This document shows positions 14,009-20,834 of a stretch of 20,834 bases of DNA, in pieces. Every line of letters starts with the position of its first letter. Within the stretch, counting starts at the first letter, position 1. The position numbers and the translations under genes were made by a program. The notes under the pieces were generated by a model, which was given only the letters and a program-made list of their open reading frames with translations, was not told where the DNA came from and searched no databases. Origin of the DNA: an uncultured Mailhella sp. (GTDB lineage: Bacteria; Desulfobacterota; Desulfovibrionia; Desulfovibrionales; Desulfovibrionaceae); contig CAJTSU010000048.1 in assembly GCA_910579055.1 (NCBI GenBank), positions 1-20,834 on the forward strand, given 5' to 3'.

Positions 14009-14163
14009 GAGTACCGTGCGGCCGGATGAGGGTAAGAGGCTTCAAGCCCTGCCAGGCTGCCCGGCCCTTGCGGGAGCTTCTGCGGTTCTGAAGTGGGGCC
14101 GGGGTTCCCTCCGACACTGTAGCATGAGCTGAATAATTGAGTGGAATTATAAGGACTAATGCG

Positions 14164-16227
14164 ATGAATGAAATATGTTCCTCCAGTACTCGTCGTGGCA
14201 GCCGCAAGGCCGCAATGTTTGACGGAACACTGGTTTCCGTCGCCGCGCGTGAAGCTTTTGCCATGTTGAATCCTCGGCGTATGGCCGCCAATCCGGTTAT
14301 GTTTGTAACGGAGATCGGCGCGATATTGACCACCTTGATCATGGTGGCGGATATCATGAACAAAAGCGGTTCGGTTTTCTACACGTTGGCTGTGACCGTC
14401 ATCTTGTGGGCGACGGTATTGTTCGCCAACTTTGCCGAGGCTCTGGCCGAAGCCCGCGGCAAGGCGCAGGCCGACACGCTCAAGATGACCCGTGCCCGCA
14501 CGTCCTGCCGCAAGCTGGAACATGGTCAAATTGTGGACGTTATGTCCGACACTTTGAAGCAGGGGGATGTTGTGATTGTCCGTGCGGGAGAAACCATCCC
14601 TACCGATGGCGAAGTTATTGAAGGGGCGGCCAGTGTGGATGAATCCGCCATTACCGGCGAATCCGCGCCCGTGCTGCGCGAGGCGGGCGGTGACCGTTCC
14701 GGCGTGACCGGAGGTACCCGGGTCCTGTCTGACGAAATTCATGTCCTCATCACCGCCGGGGCGGGCGATTCTTTCCTTGATCGCATGATTACCCTGGTCG
14801 AAGGCGCCGTGCGCCAGAAGACCCCCAACGAGTGTGCGCTGACCGTGACCCTTGCGGGGCTTACCCTGGCTTTTCTGTTGGTGGCGGGCGCGTTGTACCC
14901 CATGGGACTTTATTTTGATGTCAAACTGTCCATTCCCACGCTGATTGCGTTGTTGGTTTGCCTTATTCCCACTACCATAGGAGCGTTGCTTGCGGCCATT
15001 GGTCTGGCGGGCATGGATCGGGCGCTTTCCGCCAACGTGCTGGCCAAAAGCGGCAAAGCCGTGGAGCTGGCGGGGGATGTGGATACTCTGCTTCTGGACA
15101 AGACCGGCACCATCACTATGGGCGACCGGCAGGCCGCGCATTTTTTGCCTTTGCCCGGCGTGCGGGAAGAAGACCTGATCGCCGCCGCGATGATGGCCTC
15201 TTTCGGAGATAGAACTCCGGAAGGCCGTTCTATTGTGGAACTGGGCCGCAAGAAGCTTGGGGCGGCAGCTCCGCAGGAAAAGAGCGAGGCCGAGCTGATT
15301 CCTTTTACCGCGCAAACCCGTATGTCCGGTTTGAAGTTGTCTGACGGGACATTGTACCGCAAGGGCGCGTCAGATGCCATTACCGCCTGTCTGACAAAGG
15401 CCGGGTCGGAAATTCCCGCCGGATTGAAAGAGATTGTGGACAGCGTGGCGCGAGAAGGCAGTACACCTCTGGTCGTGATGAAAGGGCACACCGTGCTCGG
15501 CATCGTGGCCCTGGCGGATGTGCTCAAGCCCGGAATCCGCGATCGTTTTGTTCGCCTGCGCGCTATGGGTATCCGGATTGTCATGGTCACGGGGGATAAC
15601 CCGCTGACCGCCGCCGCCATTGCCGCAGAAGCGGGGGTGGATGACTTCATTGCCGAAGCACGGCCTGAGGACAAGCTGGCCTATATTCGAAAGGAACAGT
15701 CCCAGGGGCGTATTATCGCCATGATGGGAGACGGCACCAACGATGCTCCCGCCTTGGCTCAGGCCGACATCGGCGTGGCCATGAACTCCGGAACCCAGGC
15801 CGCGAAGGAAGCGGGAAATATGGTGGATTTGGACAGCGATCCCACCAAACTCATTGAGGTTATTGAAATCGGCAAGCAATTGATTATGACGCGCGGCGCG
15901 CTGACCACGTTCTCCATCGCCAATGACGTGGCCAAATATTTTGCCGTCATTCCGGCCATATTTATGCTCGCCATTCCGCAGCTTGCGGCCCTGAACATCA
16001 TGGGACTCGGCACTCCGCAGAGCGCGGTGCTTTCCGCCCTGCTTTTCAACGCAATTATTATTCCGTTGCTGATCCCTGTGGCCATTCGAGGCGTGAAATA
16101 CCGTCCCATGTCCGCAGATTCGCAACTTCGCCACAATCTGCTGGTATATGGCTTGGGCGGCGTTATCGTCCCCTTTGCCGGGATCAAGCTCATTGACATG
16201 CTCCTTATGGCTACGGGGCTTTGCTGA
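14164..16227 (+). CDS. kdpB: Potassium-transporting ATPase, ATP-hydrolysing subunit KdpB
   Basis: A 687-residue P-type ATPase that powers K+ import (E. coli 682). The phosphorylated aspartate is D312 in LLLDKTGTITMGDR. The actuator loop TGES has S167, equivalent to E. coli S162, which is phosphorylated to switch the pump off. The hinge motif GDGTNDAPALAQADIGVAMN and the N-domain TPEGRSIVELG are intact. Membrane helices flank these as in the family. ATG at 14164 has AAGGA 8 bases upstream; the in-frame TTG at 14137 is less likely. kdpC follows after 80 bases with no gene between. Confidence 0.97.
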   Translation: MNEICSSSTRRGSRKAAMFDGTLVSVAAREAFAMLNPRRMAANPVMFVTEIGAILTTLIMVADIMNKSGSVFYTLAVTVILWATVLFANFAEALAEARGKAQADTLKMTRARTSCRKLEHGQIVDVMSDTLKQGDVVIVRAGETIPTDGEVIEGAASVDESAITGESAPVLREAGGDRSGVTGGTRVLSDEIHVLITAGAGDSFLDRMITLVEGAVRQKTPNECALTVTLAGLTLAFLLVAGALYPMGLYFDVKLSIPTLIALLVCLIPTTIGALLAAIGLAGMDRALSANVLAKSGKAVELAGDVDTLLLDKTGTITMGDRQAAHFLPLPGVREEDLIAAAMMASFGDRTPEGRSIVELGRKKLGAAAPQEKSEAELIPFTAQTRMSGLKLSDGTLYRKGASDAITACLTKAGSEIPAGLKEIVDSVAREGSTPLVVMKGHTVLGIVALADVLKPGIRDRFVRLRAMGIRIVMVTGDNPLTAAAIAAEAGVDDFIAEARPEDKLAYIRKEQSQGRIIAMMGDGTNDAPALAQADIGVAMNSGTQAAKEAGNMVDLDSDPTKLIEVIEIGKQLIMTRGALTTFSIANDVAKYFAVIPAIFMLAIPQLAALNIMGLGTPQSAVLSALLFNAIIIPLLIPVAIRGVKYRPMSADSQLRHNLLVYGLGGVIVPFAGIKLIDMLLMATGLC

Positions 16228-16307
16228 TGCTCCCCAACATTTCATGCTGCGGAATACTGGTAAAAAACAGAACATAACCGGGGAAATCCCTGACAGGAAA
16301 TTTTGAA

Positions 16308-16883
16308 ATGGAACAAGCTGAAAGAACACAATGGGGTATTGAACTGGCGGTCAGTTTCCGATTGGTTATCGTCACCATGCTCGTGTGTTGCGTAGGATAT
16401 ACGGCACTTATTTATGGCGTGGGACAGGCTCTGACGCCTTATACCGCAAACGGGTCGCTGATCCTGAACGGGCAGGGACAAATCGTCGGCAGTGAGCAGA
16501 TCGCCCAGGGCTTCACCCGTCCCGAGTATATCTGGTCACGTCCTTCCGCCACCGACTATGCCGGGGCAGGGGGAAGCAATCTTTCCCCCGCCGGTTCGGC
16601 GCTTCGTGAACGCGCGCAGGCCGCCTTGCCGGCCATGGCAGCCGAAGGGCCTGTACCCCGCGACATGGTAACGGCATCAGGCAGTGGGCTTGACCCTCAT
16701 CTGACACTGGAGGCGGCCGAGTATCAGGCCGGGCGCGTGGCTGAAGCGCGCGGCGCGAGCAGAGAAAAGGTGCTGGAAATTCTACGCGAAAACGCGTTTG
16801 TTCCCGGTATGGGGCTTGCGGAAATTCCGCTGGTCAACGTGCTTAACGTTAATATAGCCCTGGACAAGGCCCTGCCGCATTAG
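16308..16883 (+). CDS. kdpC: Potassium-transporting ATPase subunit KdpC
   Basis: A 191-residue subunit with one N-terminal transmembrane helix (about residues 14-38) and a periplasmic domain, needed for assembly and high K+ affinity (E. coli 190). Family marks are RPEYIWSRPSA (about 71-81), ASGSGLDPHLTLEAAEYQAGRVA and the closing PLVNVLNVNIALD. AGGA sits 9 bases before the ATG. The stop TAG is also the first three bases of a family-1 repeat whose hairpin starts within the stop codon, so this structure marks the end of the pump operon. Confidence 0.96.
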   Translation: MEQAERTQWGIELAVSFRLVIVTMLVCCVGYTALIYGVGQALTPYTANGSLILNGQGQIVGSEQIAQGFTRPEYIWSRPSATDYAGAGGSNLSPAGSALRERAQAALPAMAAEGPVPRDMVTASGSGLDPHLTLEAAEYQAGRVAEARGASREKVLEILRENAFVPGMGLAEIPLVNVLNVNIALDKALPH

Positions 16884-17052
16884 AGCATTTTCTTTTTGAA
16901 AATGCTCCCGGAGTCGAGCGAAGTGAGACTCCGTCGCGACGCCGGAGTAGCCGCAATTCACTTGCGACGTAAAGCTCCGGCGGAGGCGTGAAACCTGCGC
17001 GCCAGAATATAGGATCCTGGCTGGAAGATACTTTCAATCGCAAAACGATCTA
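16881..17052 (+). repeat. Family-1 dispersed repeat, copy R3 (most complete)
   Basis: A 172-base element. Its head hairpin is GAGCATTTTC/GAAAATGCTC (16883-16892 with 16898-16907, TTTTT loop), followed by CGGAGTC/GACTCCG (16909-16933) and CGCCGGAG/CTCCGGCG across a longer loop. It starts TAGAGCATTTT and ends AAAACGATCTA, an imperfect terminal inverted repeat (8 of 11). The GGCGTGAAACCTG and AGATACTTTCAATCGCAAAA blocks recur in the copy at 5113-5250. Confidence 0.85.
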
Positions 17053-17128
17053 GTTGGGGCGCTGTCCCAAACACTGGCATGGGGAATGACTCTCTATGCG
17101 TCTCTCATCGGAAGACCGCACTCGCGCA

Positions 17129-17168
17129 GAACAAGGGGAGGGGCCCGCAGGCATTCCTCCCCCTGTTC
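17129..17168 (+). promoter_or_regulatory. Hairpin in the kdpD leader
   Basis: Arms GAACAAGGGGAGG (17129-17141) and CCTCCCCCTGTTC (17156-17168) pair over 13 positions with a single A-C mismatch and a 14-base loop, 39 bases upstream of the kdpD-like start. No T-run follows. It may be a leader or mRNA-stability element, or a bound operator. Confidence 0.45.
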
Positions 17169-17207
17169 AATGCGAGCGCGGCCAAACTCAGGTACGGGAG
17201 GTATGAT

Positions 17208-18404
17208 ATGGCCGACAGCAGAAACGACAGCAGGGTGGATGCCTTTCTTGCCATGATCCGTCGTTCCGAGCGGGGAAGGCTGAAGATTTATCTCGGCTAT
17301 GCGGCAGGGGTGGGAAAGACCTGGCAAATGCTCCAGGAGGCGCGGCGTCTTCAGGAACGCGGCGTCGATGTGGCGGCAGGTTATGTGGAAATGCACGGCC
17401 GCAAGGAAACGGAAACGCTGTTGGAGGGGCTGGAAGTCATTCCGGTACGCAAGGTGCCGTATAAGAGCATTGAATTACCGGAAATGGATCTTGACGCGGT
17501 CATTGCCCGCCATCCTGAGGTGGCGCTGGTAGATGAGCTGGCTCACACCAATGCGCCGGGATGCCGTAACGCAAAGCGCTTTCAGGATGTGGAAGTTCTG
17601 CTTGAGAAAGGAATTTCGGTCATTTCCACTCTCAATGTGCAGCATCTGGAAAGCCTGTACGAAACGGTGGAGCAGGCTACGGGCATCCGGGTGCAGGAAC
17701 GCATTCCCGATCGTATCGTGGCTGCGGCCGATCAACTGGTCAATGTGGATATAACCGCTGTGGATCTTCGGCAGCGCTTGCGAGAGGGAAAAATTTATCC
17801 TCTGGAACGAGTGGAACATTCTCTGAAGAATTTTTTTCAGGAAGACAAGCTGGAGAGCCTGCGTGAGCTCACCCTGCGTGAAATAGCGGCGCAACTGGAT
17901 TCACGCCAGAGAGAGGAATGCGGGGGCAGCGGCGTATCCTGTCTGGATCAGGTTATGGTTTGCCTCAGTTCACGCGGACCGCGCAGTGCCGTGTTGCTGC
18001 ATGCAGCGTCACGCCTGGCCGGACGCCTCAATCGCAACTGGTATGCCGTTTATGTTCAAACCAGAAAGGAAGCCCCCGGAACTGTGGATGCGGCGACCCA
18101 GCGCTCCCTTGCCAATACGCTGGCATTGGCCCGCAACCTGGGGGCGCAGGTATTCATGTGCCGGGGGCAGGACGTGGTGCGGGCCATTTTACATTTTGCA
18201 AGAGAGTTCCGGGTGGGGTACATTGTCATCGGCATGGCGGAAAAACCGTTGCCTCTGTGGAAGCGGCTTTGCGGCGGGATTGGCGTGGTGGAACGGTTGG
18301 CTCTGGAAAGTTCCGGCGTGACCATCGTGGCCGTGGATACCAAGGGGACGCCCCCCGCTCCGGTTCCGGCCGGAGAAGATTTCAGGATCGAGAAATTGTC
18401 TTGA
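17208..18404 (+). CDS. KdpD N-terminal sensor protein (KdpD + USP domains, no kinase)
   Basis: A 398-residue soluble protein equal to the N-terminal cytoplasmic part of the K+ sensor kinase KdpD (E. coli KdpD is 894 residues). The KdpD domain (about 20-230) has Walker A GYAAGVGKT (30-38), Walker B VALVDELAHTN (105-115) and the family stretch TLNVQHLESLYETVEQATG. A universal-stress-protein-like domain follows (about 248-375). The four-helix membrane region, GAF and kinase domains are absent, so it cannot phosphorylate a regulator itself and must act through the kinase encoded two genes on. GGAGG lies 6 bases before ATG 17208; the longer open frame is rejected on that basis. KdpD USP domains bind c-di-AMP in some Gram-positives; I cannot confirm that motif here. 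Confidence 0.9.
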   Translation: MADSRNDSRVDAFLAMIRRSERGRLKIYLGYAAGVGKTWQMLQEARRLQERGVDVAAGYVEMHGRKETETLLEGLEVIPVRKVPYKSIELPEMDLDAVIARHPEVALVDELAHTNAPGCRNAKRFQDVEVLLEKGISVISTLNVQHLESLYETVEQATGIRVQERIPDRIVAAADQLVNVDITAVDLRQRLREGKIYPLERVEHSLKNFFQEDKLESLRELTLREIAAQLDSRQREECGGSGVSCLDQVMVCLSSRGPRSAVLLHAASRLAGRLNRNWYAVYVQTRKEAPGTVDAATQRSLANTLALARNLGAQVFMCRGQDVVRAILHFAREFRVGYIVIGMAEKPLPLWKRLCGGIGVVERLALESSGVTIVAVDTKGTPPAPVPAGEDFRIEKLS

Positions 18405-18467
18405 ACGGCGTGAAACTTGGGAGCCGGAACATCGTGTCCCGGTCATGTAGGATATTCAGGAGGGAAC

Positions 18468-18959
18468 ATGGTGCGAAGCGGAGCGGAAGACGGCCCGAGG
18501 GGAGGAGCAACGGGCGAGCTGCGGGCGGATCCGGGAAGAAGAGAAGACGAGGGCGCGGTTATGGTGGCCCTGAGTTCGCTGCCTACTGATGCAGAGATGC
18601 TGGTTCGCTACGGCCTGAAACTTGCCGCCAGGCGTGTTCCCTGCTACGCGGTGAATGTGCGCCGCCGTAAGGAAGGCCCCCTTGCGGCAAAGGCTGACAG
18701 GCAGCGAGGCATGCTGGCTTCGCTGGAAATGGCCGCACGGCTGGGAGCCGTCCCCGTATTGCTCGATGAGGATGAAGTGGCTTCGGCTCTGGCTGATTTT
18801 TGCGCATCCCGCGATGTGCGGGACGCAGTGTTCGGTGCATCGCGGCTTTCTCCGTTGAGGGAACGGTTGCGCGGGTCGTTGCTGCTTGAATTTTTGTATG
18901 AATCGGTGGGGGTGGACGTACACGTCATCAATCTGACACCGCGCCATTTTAATTTGTAA
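18468..18959 (+). CDS. Stand-alone USP-like protein of the kdp regulatory cassette
   Basis: A 163-residue soluble protein. Residues 1-28 are a polar, Gly/Arg-rich leader of no recognised type. From VMVALSSLPTDAEMLVRYG onward it looks like a USP domain as found in KdpD, with the AARRVPCYAVNVRR strand, the AARLGAVPVLL segment and a C-terminal RERLRGSLLLEFLYESVGVDVHVIN that parallels the C-terminus of the KdpD-like protein just upstream. The classic USP ATP-binding G-x9-G-S/T is not clear. AGGAGG sits 4 bases before the ATG. It lies 63 bases after the KdpD-like gene and 19 before the kinase, so all three should be co-transcribed. It was probably derived from the KdpD USP domain by duplication or splitting. 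Confidence 0.78.
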   Translation: MVRSGAEDGPRGGATGELRADPGRREDEGAVMVALSSLPTDAEMLVRYGLKLAARRVPCYAVNVRRRKEGPLAAKADRQRGMLASLEMAARLGAVPVLLDEDEVASALADFCASRDVRDAVFGASRLSPLRERLRGSLLLEFLYESVGVDVHVINLTPRHFNL

Positions 18960-18978
18960 GAGAAGATCAGGCAAAAGA

Positions 18979-20748
18979 ATGAGTGCATTGCCTTCGCTGC
19001 ACAAGCACATCAGGAGAGCTTTTTTACGTGTCGTGCTTCTGTTTTGGGGTATCGGCATGCTTATACTGGCCGCCGTGTGGTTCACCGGAGGGCTTCCTCT
19101 TCAGTTGGTGCGTCTGAATTATGACTCCATTGTGTGGTTTTCCGGAATGGATCAGGCCTGCGACGCCATGCTTGCGCCCTCGCTGTACCCGGAACGGACG
19201 CTGGAAGGGTGGCGGGCCTTTTTTACGGAAAATCTTGAGCGGGCCGAACATAATGCAACCGAACGCGAAGAACAGGCCGCGCTGGTGCGTATCCGCGCGG
19301 CCTGGGAAAAATTTCAAAAGGAGGCCGTGCCGAATACTCTGGCTGTGAAGGCCGGTTTGCGCGAGCTTGAGAGCATCAGCGAAAAGAGCGTGCTGCGGCG
19401 TTTGGACGCCGGGTTGCGCTGGCGGGACGCGGTGCTTCTGATAGGGGCGCTGGCGCTGATGGCGGTCGTTGTTGCGGCGATTTTCGTGGCGGATGCCGTA
19501 TCGGCGCGCATCGCCCACCCGTTGCGCCGGGCGGCTGAACTGTTGCGCGCTCGTCCTGTGCCGGGGCGAAGTCTGGCACTGCCGGAACCGCAAACGCTTG
19601 ATGTACGGGTGCTTTTTGACGAACTTACCCGCCAGTGGGATTGGCTGGGTGAGCTTGACGCCCTCAATGTCCAGCGCCTTCTTGAAGAAAAGCACAAGCT
19701 TGAGCTTATTTTGGAATCTGTGGAGGATGCCATTTTAGCCCTTGATGCGCAGGGCCGAGTTTTGCTGGTCAGCCGCCGCATGCTGGGTATTGTCGGCATG
19801 CCCAGGGCGGAAGTAGAGGGTAATCCCTGGCCTGAACTGGTACATTCCGGGAAAGAAGAGGGCCAGGACGCCCCGGGCAACCGAAAGGCGCTTGACCTGC
19901 TGCTGAACGCTCCCGCGCGGGGAGAAAGCGAGGTAGCCCTGAAAGAAGCAGGGGAGACGCACGCCTTCAGAACACGCGATCGCGATCTGATCATTGAAGG
20001 CAGAGTCGCAGGCCGCCTGCTGCTTTTGACCGATGTGACGGAAAAGACCATGCGCGATACCCTGCGGGCCGAAATGATGGACTGGATCGGGCACGAACTG
20101 AAAACACCTATCCAGTCTCTGGGCCTGGCCGCGGATTTGCTGAACAGACAGCGGGATGGCCTGGACGAATCTTTGGGCATGTTGATTGATACCGTGCGTC
20201 AGGATACGGAACGCCTGCGCTCGGTGGCCCGGCAGTTCATGGATATTGCCGGGATGACGCCCTCCATGCTTCGCCTCGTTCCCGAGCGGGTGGAACTGGG
20301 CACGAAACTGGACGAGTGGCTGGCTCCATTCCGTCTGACGGCCAGAGAGAGCGGGCAGGGGTTGCTTTTTACACGGAATGTTCCGGTTGTTGTCAATATT
20401 GATGCGGAGCGTTTTGCCTGGGTGCTTTCCAACCTTGTGTCCAATGCGCTTCGGGAAACTCCGCCCGGAAAGAATGTTGAAATTAGCTTGAGGGAATATG
20501 CGGATGAGGCCGGAAAAAAATATGTTGAAATGAGCGTGGAGGATGAAGGGCCGGGCATTGCCCCCGAATTGGAGCAACGCCTGTTCCGGCCCTTTTCCCA
20601 CGGTCTGACCAAAGGTGCCCGGCAGGGGCTTGCCGGGTTGGGGCTTGCCATTTCGTGCAATCTGGTCGAGGCCCACGGCGGGAGCCTTCGCTATACGCGC
20701 GGGGCGCGGGGCGGCGCGTGTTTTGTCGTTGTTTTGCCCCTGGCCTGA
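18979..20748 (+). CDS. Membrane sensor histidine kinase (HAMP-PAS-HisKA-HATPase) of the kdp cassette
   Basis: A 589-residue kinase, presumably the output partner of the kinase-less KdpD-like protein. A transmembrane helix (about 13-35) and a second (about 149-170) enclose an extracytoplasmic region of about 110 residues. A HAMP-like linker (about 172-225), a PAS domain (about 230-345, LESVEDAILALDAQGRVLLV) and a dimerisation domain follow, with phospho-acceptor H372 in WIGHELKTP. ATPase motifs are N485/N489 (NLVSNALRE), DEGPGIAPE and GLAGLGLAIS. Unlike E. coli KdpD it lacks the four closely spaced helices and GAF domain, so input sensing differs. The Shine-Dalgarno (AGG, 7 bases) is weak, fitting coupling to the USP-like gene 19 bases upstream. 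No response regulator gene follows in the 86 bases left. Confidence 0.9.
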   Translation: MSALPSLHKHIRRAFLRVVLLFWGIGMLILAAVWFTGGLPLQLVRLNYDSIVWFSGMDQACDAMLAPSLYPERTLEGWRAFFTENLERAEHNATEREEQAALVRIRAAWEKFQKEAVPNTLAVKAGLRELESISEKSVLRRLDAGLRWRDAVLLIGALALMAVVVAAIFVADAVSARIAHPLRRAAELLRARPVPGRSLALPEPQTLDVRVLFDELTRQWDWLGELDALNVQRLLEEKHKLELILESVEDAILALDAQGRVLLVSRRMLGIVGMPRAEVEGNPWPELVHSGKEEGQDAPGNRKALDLLLNAPARGESEVALKEAGETHAFRTRDRDLIIEGRVAGRLLLLTDVTEKTMRDTLRAEMMDWIGHELKTPIQSLGLAADLLNRQRDGLDESLGMLIDTVRQDTERLRSVARQFMDIAGMTPSMLRLVPERVELGTKLDEWLAPFRLTARESGQGLLFTRNVPVVVNIDAERFAWVLSNLVSNALRETPPGKNVEISLREYADEAGKKYVEMSVEDEGPGIAPELEQRLFRPFSHGLTKGARQGLAGLGLAISCNLVEAHGGSLRYTRGARGGACFVVVLPLA

Positions 20749-20773
20749 GTAGCGGGAATCAAGGATAAGGTCT

Positions 20774-20834
20774 TAGAGTATTTTGTCATTGAAATACTCT
20801 CGGAGTCGAGCGGAGCGAGGCTCATCTCTGCTCT
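20774..20834 (+). repeat. Family-1 dispersed repeat, copy R4 (cut by window end)
   Basis: Starts TTAGAGTATTT; head hairpin AGAGTATTT/AAATACTCT (20775-20783 with 20792-20800), then CGGAGTCGAGCGGAGCGAGG and CTCATCTCTGCTCT, matching the order of the copies at 5113-5250 and 6117-6262. It lies 25 bases after the kinase stop, in the same orientation as the copy after kdpC. Confidence 0.8.

Noticed and set aside
14005..15315. 436-codon minus-strand frame opposite kdpB
   Set aside because: No recognisable domain, antisense to an unmistakable P-type ATPase, with shadow-like composition.
17075..17090. TGGCATGGGGAATGAC as a second sigma-54 promoter ahead of the kdpD-like gene
   Set aside because: The -24 half fits but the -12 GC is GA, and GC is nearly invariant in sigma-54 promoters.
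18468..18959. Reading the USP-like gene as the remnant of a frameshifted KdpD
   Set aside because: It has its own strong AGGAGG ribosome-binding site and start, lies between intact genes, and resembles a second copy of the USP domain already present in the upstream protein. Independent genes fit better than a frameshift.

Overview
The window looks like chromosomal DNA of a strict anaerobe, most probably a Desulfovibrionaceae-type sulfate or sulfite reducer. This is inferred from three things: ferredoxin-linked IorAB and electron-bifurcating NfnAB; a K+ uptake operon with a sigma-54-type promoter; and a KdpD that is broken into separate proteins, as I recall from Desulfovibrio. GC content is moderate to high. 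No rRNA, tRNA, CRISPR array, transposase or phage gene was seen.

Layout. Positions 58-11657 form a leftward block. In transcription order from the right it holds: an MprF-like membrane protein (10080-11657); nfnA (8797-9660) and nfnB (7052-8464), separated by 332 bases rich in repeats; a small ComFB-family protein (6368-6649); a PHP-type phosphatase (5248-6093); a ModF-like double ABC ATPase (3500-5044); and iorA, iorB and an exported protein of unknown function (3383 down to 58), the last overlapping iorB by 4 bases. Positions 12150-20748 form a rightward block: a 26-residue membrane microprotein, kdpF, kdpA, kdpB, kdpC, then a regulatory cassette of KdpD N-terminal domain protein, a stand-alone USP-like protein and a membrane histidine kinase. 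No response regulator is inside the window.

The two blocks diverge from 11658-12149. This control region holds a long hairpin (11800-11851), a perfect 19-bp hairpin followed by T residues (11952-12000), and a full match to the -24/-12 sigma-54 consensus (12034-12049) about 100 bases ahead of the first kdp reading frame. The likely logic is that K+ limitation is sensed by the split KdpD/USP/kinase set, which acts through a sigma-54-dependent regulator (not seen here) to switch on kdpFABC.

The least expected content is two families of dispersed, structured intergenic repeats. Family 1 (about 140-170 bp, degenerate terminal inverted repeats, internal hairpins) occurs at 5113-5250, 6117-6262, 16881-17052 and 20774 to the window end, with a decayed copy at 8493-8558. 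Its copies bracket the PHP gene on both sides and the kdpD-USP-kinase cassette on both sides, in direct orientation. In two copies the TAG of the element is the stop codon of the preceding gene. Family 2 (about 120-245 bp) occurs at 6702-6946, 8556-8683 and 9835-9960, around and between nfnA and nfnB. These MITE-like elements are the best candidates for something undescribed here.
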